From an uncultured Eubacterium sp. (lineage in GTDB: Bacteria; Bacillota; Clostridia; Lachnospirales; Lachnospiraceae), in contig CAJFUA010000008.1 of the NCBI GenBank assembly GCA_904420085.1, forward strand, positions 1 to 58,648: DNA of 58,648 nucleotides. Reading direction: 5' to 3'. The position numbers and the translations under genes were made by a program. Under the pieces are notes generated by a model that saw nothing but the letters and a program-made list of their open reading frames with translations, was not told the DNA's origin and searched no databases. This document shows, piece by piece, positions 44,408 through 51,950 of this stretch (the stretch's first letter is position 1; each line of letters opens with the position of its first letter).

Positions 44408-47400
44408 ATGGAGAATTACAGACTTGAAGGACAGACATTCGTAATCGATGATTATGATAAAATGCCGGCTTTTTCAAGCTTTTTACCAGGTCTGGCAGGC
44501 GTAAAAGGCATTCCAATGTGGACCTTTTACACAAACAGAGGACAGGGTATGAACAGTTTCGGTATTGACAATAAAGGCAATGCCATTATGGAGTTCAATT
44601 CAGCCAATACTGCTTTTGAAAACACAACAGTAAAAGGCTTTCGTACATTTTTAAAAATAGACGGTGCATATTATGAGCCGTTTTTCCAATACGAAAAAGA
44701 TGCAAAGCGTCAGATTCGAATGAACAAAAATAGTTTTAAGATTATTGAGACAAACGAGAAATATGGAATCGAAGTGACGGTAAATTACTTTATTCTTCCG
44801 AACGAAAGTATCGGAGCGTTAGTCAGACAGGTATCCGTAAAGAATATTTCGGGTACGGCAAAAGAAATGGAAGTGATTGACGGACTTCCGAAGATTATCA
44901 CTTATGGAATTTCTAACGGAGAATTTAAAGAGATGTCTAACTTATTTAAGAGCTGGGCATACATAAAAAACATTGACAATAAAGTTCCGTATTATACATT
45001 GAGGGCTTCCACCAAGGATTCCGCAGAAGTTTCCGACGTTGAAGGCGGTTATTATTATCTGACGATAAAAGATAATCAGTTGCAGGATGTGATTTATGAT
45101 GTAGATACCGTGTTCGGATATGATTTGTCCCTGATGACGCCGGTAAAATTTATTGACGGCGGCATTGAGGCGGTAAAGGCAAAGAAACAGTGCTTTGCCA
45201 ACAAAGTTCCTTGCGGATTTACACCGATGAAGGAAACGGTGGCAGCGGGTGAAGCAATCACTTTCGATACCATGATGGGATTTGCAGGTTCTGAAGAACA
45301 GATTAATGCAAAGATTGATACATTTACACAGCCGGGATACATTGCGGGTAAGTTTGCGGAAGCAGAAGAACTGGCAGACAGTTTTACCTCGGATGTAAAG
45401 ACACACACGGCAGCAGGTAAGTTTGACCAGTATGTGGAACAGTGTTATCTGGACAACTTCCTCCGCGGCGGTTATCCGTATGTTTTGAATAAAGATGGCA
45501 ATAAATCTATTATTCATCTGTTCAGCAGAAAGCATGGTGACCCGGAAAGAGACTACAACTTCTTCTCCATTGCGGCGGAATATTACTCACAGGGTAATGG
45601 AAACTTCCGTGATGTTTCACAGAATAGAAGAAACGACGTATTCTTCAACAAGGATGTGGGAGAATTTAACGTAAAGACCTTCTTTAGTCTGGTACAGGCA
45701 GACGGTTACAATCCGTTAGAGGTAAGACCAAGTTTATTCCATGTAACAGAAGGAAAAGAAGCGGATGTGAAAGCTTACGTCAAAGAAAATATAGATGGTG
45801 ATGCATCTGCCATTGAAAAGATTGTAGACGGCAAGTTTACGCCGGGACAGATTTCCAACACCATTGCAAAACTTGGCTTGAAAGTAAAGATGGACGACGG
45901 TGACTTTATCGCGGCAATCTTAAATAACTGTGAGCAGAATATCGAAGCAGGATTCGGTGAAGGTTACTGGAGCGATCACTGGGATTACAATATGGACTTG
46001 GTGGACAATTATCTGTCCATATTCCCAGATAAACTGAATGAATTCTTATTTGAAGATAACACATATAAATTTTATGACAGCGTGGCATACGTTGTACCGA
46101 GAGACGAAAAATATGTGATTAACAAGAAAGGTGCTGTCCGTCAGTACGGCATGGAAGTGGAAGATGAAGAAAAACTGGCACGTCCGGGATTTAATAAGTG
46201 GGCAACCAACTGGTTAAAGACAAAAGACGAGAACATTTACCACACCACACTGGCAGTGAAGATGGTAATTCTTGCCCTGAGCAAGTTTGCCCAGCTGGAC
46301 GTTGACGGTATCGGAGTGGAAATGGAAGGTGGAAAGCCGGGATGGAACGACGCCATGAATGGACTGCCGGGACTATTTGGTTCAGGCACACCGGAAACAT
46401 TTGAATTGAAGAGACTGGTAAAATTTATCGTAGAAAACTTTGACGGAGACGGTGATGTGGTAATGCCGGCAGAAATCGCTCAGTATCTGGAAGACGTGAA
46501 GGAAGCCCTTGATTCGTACAATGCAGGAACACTGGAAGATTTTGCGTACTGGGATAAAGTGGCAACCATCAGAGAAAATTACAGAGCGGCCGTAAAACTG
46601 TACTTCAGCGGTGAGGAAACATCTGTTTCCAAAGCGCACATCGCAGAGATATTCCGTGCATTTGAGGCGAAGATTGAAAAAGGAATCGAGAAAGCCGTCA
46701 AGATGGGAGACGGACTGGTTCCTACATACATTACCCATGAGGCAGTGGACTTTGAGCCTGTAGTAGATGCAAATGGCGAGCCGGTTATCAGCCATTACGG
46801 ACTTCAGAAGGCGAAGGTTAAGGCATTTAAATCTGTAGCCCTACCTTACTTCTTAGAAGGTCCTGCCAGAATGATGGGTTATGTGGATACGGACACTGCA
46901 AGAGACATGTACCATAAAGTGAAGGAAACAGACCTTTATGATCAGAAACTTGCTATGTACAAAACATCCGCATCCATTGAGGAATGCTCCATGGAGAACG
47001 GACGTTGCCGTGCCTTTACACCGGGCTGGCAGGAAAGAGAAAATGTATTCCTTCATATGGAATATAAATACATTCTTGCCATGCTGAAAGCAGGATTGTA
47101 TGATGAATATTATGAGACTATTACAAGAGCGCTGATTCCGTTCCTTGATCCGAACATGTACGGAAGAAGTACACTTGAAAATTCATCTTTTATTGCTTCC
47201 AGCGTCAATCCAAATGAAGATATTCACGGAAGAGGCTTTGTTGCCAGACTTTCCGGTTCCACAACAGAAATGATATCCATGTGGATTGAGATGATGATGG
47301 GAGGCAAAGTATTCACTTATGAGAATGGACAATTAGTGCTGAATTTTGAGCCAAAGATTGCAAACTGGCTGTTTGATGAAGGAGAAGTGACATTCCGTTT

Positions 47401-47587
47401 ATTATCATGCTGTGATGTGACTTATGTAAACCACACAGGAAAGAACACTTACGGCGAAGACGGAGCCAAGGTTTCCAAGATTGAAATCAACGGAGAAGTT
47501 GTTTCAACAGAAAATAAGATTACAGGCGACATGGCAGAAGCCGTTCGTGACGGTAAAGTGGATAAGATAAAGGTTTATTTTGAATAA
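44408..47587 (+). CDS. Beta-1,3-glucan phosphorylase, GH161-type
   Basis: A 1059-residue cytoplasmic enzyme of the large inverting-phosphorylase group (GH94/GH149/GH161). Visible blocks: NRRNDVFFNKDVGEFNVKTFF, QADGYNPLEVRPSLF, GYWSDHWDYNMDLVDNYL and KPGWNDAMNGLPGLFGS with the likely catalytic Asp 648. Length and motifs fit GH161 best, a family of bacterial beta-1,3-oligoglucan phosphorylases; GH149 is the alternative. It would release glucose-1-phosphate from imported laminari-oligosaccharides. It lies 13 bp after lacI and ends with a strong terminator. Confidence 0.82.
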   Translation: MENYRLEGQTFVIDDYDKMPAFSSFLPGLAGVKGIPMWTFYTNRGQGMNSFGIDNKGNAIMEFNSANTAFENTTVKGFRTFLKIDGAYYEPFFQYEKDAKRQIRMNKNSFKIIETNEKYGIEVTVNYFILPNESIGALVRQVSVKNISGTAKEMEVIDGLPKIITYGISNGEFKEMSNLFKSWAYIKNIDNKVPYYTLRASTKDSAEVSDVEGGYYYLTIKDNQLQDVIYDVDTVFGYDLSLMTPVKFIDGGIEAVKAKKQCFANKVPCGFTPMKETVAAGEAITFDTMMGFAGSEEQINAKIDTFTQPGYIAGKFAEAEELADSFTSDVKTHTAAGKFDQYVEQCYLDNFLRGGYPYVLNKDGNKSIIHLFSRKHGDPERDYNFFSIAAEYYSQGNGNFRDVSQNRRNDVFFNKDVGEFNVKTFFSLVQADGYNPLEVRPSLFHVTEGKEADVKAYVKENIDGDASAIEKIVDGKFTPGQISNTIAKLGLKVKMDDGDFIAAILNNCEQNIEAGFGEGYWSDHWDYNMDLVDNYLSIFPDKLNEFLFEDNTYKFYDSVAYVVPRDEKYVINKKGAVRQYGMEVEDEEKLARPGFNKWATNWLKTKDENIYHTTLAVKMVILALSKFAQLDVDGIGVEMEGGKPGWNDAMNGLPGLFGSGTPETFELKRLVKFIVENFDGDGDVVMPAEIAQYLEDVKEALDSYNAGTLEDFAYWDKVATIRENYRAAVKLYFSGEETSVSKAHIAEIFRAFEAKIEKGIEKAVKMGDGLVPTYITHEAVDFEPVVDANGEPVISHYGLQKAKVKAFKSVALPYFLEGPARMMGYVDTDTARDMYHKVKETDLYDQKLAMYKTSASIEECSMENGRCRAFTPGWQERENVFLHMEYKYILAMLKAGLYDEYYETITRALIPFLDPNMYGRSTLENSSFIASSVNPNEDIHGRGFVARLSGSTTEMISMWIEMMMGGKVFTYENGQLVLNFEPKIANWLFDEGEVTFRLLSCCDVTYVNHTGKNTYGEDGAKVSKIEINGEVVSTENKITGDMAEAVRDGKVDKIKVYFE

Positions 47588-47600
47588 AAGAAGTTAGGAG

Positions 47601-47636
47601 AAAGCCCCGATATACAGACGTGTATCGGGGCTTTTT
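47601..47636 (+). terminator. Terminator after the GH161 gene
   Basis: AAAGCCCCGATA and its exact complement form a 12-bp GC-rich stem ending in TTTTT. Confidence 0.9.
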
Positions 47637-47667
47637 ACATGAGAGAATGAAAACTGTAAAAATATGG

Positions 47668-47695
47668 TTGTAATGAAACGATTTTATGGTATGAT
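47668..47695 (+). promoter_or_regulatory. Promoter and operator of the GH94 gene
   Basis: TTGTAA (47668-47673), 16 bp, TATGAT (47690-47695). The spacer holds TGAAACGATTTTA (47674-47686), whose core is the reverse complement of the element before the transport operon (28392-28406). Repressor bound there would block RNA polymerase. Confidence 0.6.
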
Positions 47696-47787
47696 AAAAC
47701 AAAAAGATTGAAAGAAACTTTTTACGTTGCGTTTATGCTTGCACTGGAGGTGCAGGAACTTCTGTTTGAAGTATTAGGAGGAAAATT

Positions 47788-50484
47788 ATGAGTGATTTAA
47801 AGTATTTGGACAAAAAAGGAACGTTCACTTTGGATAACCCGGATCTGACCAGTTATATGTATTTTCCGTTAGCTAATGAAGCGGGAATGATGAGCGCCAT
47901 CACGCCGGATTTGGGTGGCGATATCAAACTGAATCAGAATACGTTTTTGCTGGAACCGGTCAGCAGCGAAAACTTACATAATAACAAATCATCCAGAAAC
48001 TTCTGGGTGTATGTAGAGGGAAAAGGAGCATGGTCGGTTACAGGCCGTTCCGCCAGACAGCAGGCGAAACTGTTTGATGATGATAAGGAAGAAGTCAAAC
48101 TGACTGCCGGCATTATGTGGCATCAGGTAGAGAGACAATCGAAGGAGATGGGATTAAAGGCGGAGATGACCAGTTTTGTTCCGCAGACAGAGGAAAAAGT
48201 GGAACTGACAAAGTTTGAGATAACCAACACTTCGGACAAAGAACAGACTATCACTCCAACCGTAGCAGTACCGCTGTATGCCCGTTCTGCTTCCAATATC
48301 AGAGACCACAGACATGTAACTTCTCTTCTTCACAGAACATATACCATCAAGAACGGAATTATGGTCTATCCTACACTGACCTTTGATGAGAGAGGACATA
48401 ATAAAAATACAATTTTTTATGGCGCACTGGCAAAAGAAGATGTGAACGGAGAAATGGTTTCACCAATCAGTTTCTGCCCGGTAACGGAAGAGTTTATCGG
48501 CAAAGGTGGAAACTTTGAAAATCCGTACTATGTAATAAAAAATAAACCGCTGCCCTATGAAGCAGGGGAGCAGGTGGACGGATATGAGACCGTGGCAGCC
48601 ATCCGGTTTCAGGATGCCGTTTTGCAGCCGGGAGAAAGCAGAACTTACATACTGGCTTTAGGTTATGGTGAGTCGGAAGCAGAGATTACGGAAATCAGCA
48701 AGAAATATCTGATAACAAAACACTTTGATACATATCTGAAAGAAACCAAAGATTTCTGGCAGGAAAAAATTAATGTCAGCTATAATTCTGCGGACAGAGA
48801 TTTTGACAACTGGATGCACTGGGTGAATTTCCAGCCCATGCTGAGAAGAATTTACGGCTGTTCTTTCCTTCCGCATCACGATTACGGAAAAGGCGGACGA
48901 GGCTGGAGAGATTTGTGGCAGGACTGTCTGGCACTTTTGATTATGGAACCGGAGCAGGTTCGCCAGATGCTGATCGATAACTTTGGAGGAGTCCGATTTG
49001 ACGGAACCAATGCTACCATTATCGGGGCAAAACAGGGAGAGTTTATCGCAGACAGAAACAATATCGTGCGCGTGTGGATGGATCATGGTGCATGGCCGTA
49101 TCTGACCACCAGCCTGTATATACAGCAGACAGGAGATATTGAATTTTTATGCGAAGAAAATACATACTTTAAAGATGCGCAGGTTCACCGTGGAGAACAG
49201 CGGGATGACCGTTGGAATGATTCCAGAGGAAATAAGCAGATGACAGAAGAAGCAGAGCCGTATCAGGGAACAGTGCTGGAACATCTGCTGATACAGCATC
49301 TGACGGCATTTTATGATGTAGGAGAACACAATCATATGAAGCTGCGGGGCGCTGATTGGAATGATGGTCTGGACATGGCAGATGAAAGAGGGGAAAGTGT
49401 TGCCTTCACTGCACTGTATGCAGGCAATCTGAAAAACCTTGCAGGAGATATTCAGGCGTATTCTGAAAAAACAGGAAAAGACACGGTTTCCATCGCAAAG
49501 GAAATGCTGGTTTTAATTGATGCCGATAAAGCAATTTATGACAATATCGGTCAGAAAAATGCACTTTTGGAAGAATATTGTGAAAAAGTCCGCCACATTA
49601 TAACCGGCGAAAAAGTAGAAATCAAATGTGAAAAACTATGTGAAGTGTTAAATGCAATGTCAGACTGGATTGCAAATCATATCAGAGAGACAGAGTGGAC
49701 CGATGACAAAGAAGAAAACGCATGGTTTAACGGTTATTATGACAATAGCGGAAAGGCGGTAGAAGGACACTTTGAAAGCGGCGTGCGCATGATGCTGACC
49801 GGTCAGGTGTTTACCATTATGTCAGGCGTAGCCACGGATGAACAGGTGGCAGAAATTGCAAAATCAGCGGATAAGTATCTGTTTGACGAAAAAATCGGCG
49901 GTTATCGGTTAAACACGGATTTCAAGGAAGTAAAAACCGATTTGGGAAGATTATTCGGATTTGCCTTCGGTCATAAAGAAAACGGAGCGGTATTCTCCCA
50001 TATGGCAGTGATGTATGCAAATGCACTGTACAGCAGAGGATTTGCAAAAGAAGGATATAAAGTGATTCATACCTTGTATCAGCATTGTAATGATTATAAT
50101 CTCAGCGGTATATACCCGGGAGTTCCGGAGTATGTAAACCAGAGAGGACAGGGAATGTATCATTATCTGACCGGAGCCGCAAGCTGGCTGCTTTTGACCG
50201 TTCTCAATGAGATGTACGGTATTAAAGGAGAACTGGGTGCATTAAAGCTTCAGCCGAAACTTCTGGCAGAACAGTTTACCGGCGGTATGGCAAGCGCCAC
50301 CTGCATGTTCCGCGGTGTGAATGTGACGGTTACTTATCAGAATCCTTTTGGACTGGAAGTGGACAATTACCGGGTAAAAGAAATCTATATAGACGGAGAA
50401 CTGTATGGACAGACAGATACCATTGCAAAAGAAGATGTAGACAAATTAGGTGACAGGAGCCAGATTATAGCAATACTGGGTTAA
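47788..50484 (+). CDS. Laminaribiose/cellobiose-type phosphorylase (GH94)
   Basis: An 898-residue cytoplasmic GH94 enzyme. Typical features: N-terminal beta-sandwich with GGDIKLNQNTF and FWVYVEGKGAWSVTG; alpha/alpha barrel with HHDYGKGGRGWRDLWQD, RVWMDHGAWPY and RGADWNDGLDMADERGESVAF holding the family's catalytic Asp in the DWND motif (523-526); and a C-terminal jelly-roll. The glucan setting favours laminaribiose (Glc-beta-1,3-Glc) as substrate, giving glucose-1-phosphate and glucose; cellobiose cannot be excluded. Confidence 0.88.
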   Translation: MSDLKYLDKKGTFTLDNPDLTSYMYFPLANEAGMMSAITPDLGGDIKLNQNTFLLEPVSSENLHNNKSSRNFWVYVEGKGAWSVTGRSARQQAKLFDDDKEEVKLTAGIMWHQVERQSKEMGLKAEMTSFVPQTEEKVELTKFEITNTSDKEQTITPTVAVPLYARSASNIRDHRHVTSLLHRTYTIKNGIMVYPTLTFDERGHNKNTIFYGALAKEDVNGEMVSPISFCPVTEEFIGKGGNFENPYYVIKNKPLPYEAGEQVDGYETVAAIRFQDAVLQPGESRTYILALGYGESEAEITEISKKYLITKHFDTYLKETKDFWQEKINVSYNSADRDFDNWMHWVNFQPMLRRIYGCSFLPHHDYGKGGRGWRDLWQDCLALLIMEPEQVRQMLIDNFGGVRFDGTNATIIGAKQGEFIADRNNIVRVWMDHGAWPYLTTSLYIQQTGDIEFLCEENTYFKDAQVHRGEQRDDRWNDSRGNKQMTEEAEPYQGTVLEHLLIQHLTAFYDVGEHNHMKLRGADWNDGLDMADERGESVAFTALYAGNLKNLAGDIQAYSEKTGKDTVSIAKEMLVLIDADKAIYDNIGQKNALLEEYCEKVRHIITGEKVEIKCEKLCEVLNAMSDWIANHIRETEWTDDKEENAWFNGYYDNSGKAVEGHFESGVRMMLTGQVFTIMSGVATDEQVAEIAKSADKYLFDEKIGGYRLNTDFKEVKTDLGRLFGFAFGHKENGAVFSHMAVMYANALYSRGFAKEGYKVIHTLYQHCNDYNLSGIYPGVPEYVNQRGQGMYHYLTGAASWLLLTVLNEMYGIKGELGALKLQPKLLAEQFTGGMASATCMFRGVNVTVTYQNPFGLEVDNYRVKEIYIDGELYGQTDTIAKEDVDKLGDRSQIIAILG

Positions 50485-50530
50485 TGAACCGGTGGATCAG
50501 AGAACCGGATAGAAAGTGAGGTACAGATTC

Positions 50531-51433
50531 ATGTTTGAGTGGGGCAGAGCAATTTGCTATTCAGGATATAGAGAGGGACAAAGTCCCAGAACATGCATAT
50601 ATCCTTCCTATGAACAGATAGTAGAAGATTTAAAGATATTGGACGGATTGGGATTTAAATATATCCGTATGTATGACCCAATCAGTTATTCGGAAATGAC
50701 ATGTCAGGTTATCAGAGATTTGGGACTTGACATGAAGATGATGCTGGGGCCGGATTTGATTTCCGAGGTAAATAACCCGGGATGCCCGTGGATGAAAACC
50801 AATTTTACAAAAGAAGAACTGGCACAGCGGGCAAAACGCAATGATGAAAATATCGAAAAATTAATTCAGATAGCAAATAAGTATTCTGATGTAATCAACG
50901 CTGTTTCTGTAGGAAATGAAAATACACCGGAATGGGGCGCCAACAATGTGCCACAGGAACGGTTAATCGGGTTTGCCGACAGACTGAAAGCAGGCACGGG
51001 AAAACCGGTGACTTTCAATGAAGGCGCTTTTGAATGGGTACATCTGCAAAAACTGGCAGAGCATCTGGACATAATCAGCGTTCACTCCTATCCGTTGTGG
51101 TATGGAAATACGGTAGATGAGGCATTAGAGGTTAACAAGGAATGGTATGCAAAAATAAAAGAGCTGTATCCGGATAAATTTGTTCTATTCTCGGAAGTAG
51201 GCTGGGCTACCGACTGCGCAGATTTTACCCAGATGAAAGAGGGAGAAGCCAACGAGGAAAATCAGAAGAAGTATTATGACGGATTTTGGGCGTGGACAGA
51301 CAGCGAAAAAATCATTGCCTATATGTTTGAAGCTTTTGACGAACCGTGGAAAGGCGGTAATAGGCCAAACGAAGCGGAGAAAAACTGGGGCATTTTCCGA
51401 GTGGACAGAACGCCGAAACAGATATTGAAATAA
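50531..51433 (+). CDS. Cytoplasmic GH17-type beta-1,3-glucan hydrolase
   Basis: A 300-residue (beta/alpha)8 enzyme of the GH17 type with no signal peptide. VGNENTPEW carries the likely acid/base Glu 130, and LFSEVGWATDC the nucleophile Glu 222; FEAFDEPWKG near the C-terminus is also characteristic. ATG 50531 follows GAGGT at 8 bp; an in-frame GTG at 50516 merges with the ribosome site. GH17 enzymes are usually secreted, so an intracellular one beside two phosphorylases suggests trimming or transglycosylation of imported oligosaccharides. Confidence 0.85.
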   Translation: MFEWGRAICYSGYREGQSPRTCIYPSYEQIVEDLKILDGLGFKYIRMYDPISYSEMTCQVIRDLGLDMKMMLGPDLISEVNNPGCPWMKTNFTKEELAQRAKRNDENIEKLIQIANKYSDVINAVSVGNENTPEWGANNVPQERLIGFADRLKAGTGKPVTFNEGAFEWVHLQKLAEHLDIISVHSYPLWYGNTVDEALEVNKEWYAKIKELYPDKFVLFSEVGWATDCADFTQMKEGEANEENQKKYYDGFWAWTDSEKIIAYMFEAFDEPWKGGNRPNEAEKNWGIFRVDRTPKQILK

Positions 51434-51453
51434 AATCAGAGCATTTATAAAAG

Positions 51454-51508
51454 AAAACCTCCAAAGCAGATAAGGGAGATAACCCAAATCTGCCTTGGAG
51501 GTTTTTTA
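51454..51508 (+). terminator. Terminator after the GH17 gene
   Basis: AAAACCTCCAAAGCAGAT and its near-exact complement make an 18-bp stem ending in TTTTTT. Confidence 0.9.
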
Positions 51509-51616
51509 GCCCTCAAAAAGTTTGCCAGCTTCTTTCTGACTACATATAGAAAGTATGATTGTTAAAGGAAAACAGATATGTAATCCTTTCAAATCGGTCA
51601 ATGAATTTAAATTTAT

Positions 51617-51851
51617 TTACATATGTGTTTCTGTTCTAGAAAATAGTACATATGTAATTTGTTGAAACGAAACAAATAAAAATATTTTTATGCATTTATA
51701 CAGAATAATGTTTTTAATAAAAGGCGAGAAACGCAGAAAATCAGTAAAAACACAATAAAAATACTGCATAAAACGAATTGTGCAAATTGCACAAGAAAAA
51801 TGTTTTTAAAACGTTTCATTTATTGAAAATACCCTACCCATGTGATAAAAT
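51617..51851 (+). promoter_or_regulatory. Multi-element control region and promoter of the first giant surface protein
   Basis: Within the 517-base gap before the gene are: TTACATATGT (51617-51626) and its exact inverse ACATATGTAA (51648-51657); the symmetric TTGTGCAA-A-TTGCACAA (51778-51794); a LacI-like TTTAAAACGTTTCA (51805-51818); and a promoter TTGAAA (51823-51828), 17 bp, TAAAAT (51846-51851) with extended TG. After the start site, a CGGCATTT-AGC-AAATGCCG hairpin lies at about 51898-51916. The stretch 51509-51616 shows nothing else. Confidence 0.6.
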
Positions 51852-51950
51852 TATACTATCTTAGATGCGATGCGTGAAAAGATGCGCGAAGCACTTTCCG
51901 GCATTTAGCAAATGCCGAAAAGAACTTTTTATGGAAAGGAGAAAAACATT

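Noticed and set aside
44942-45535. 197-residue minus-strand open frame inside the GH161 gene
   Set aside because: It is antisense to a well-supported enzyme; composition is Cys/His/Phe-rich as expected for reverse-strand noise.
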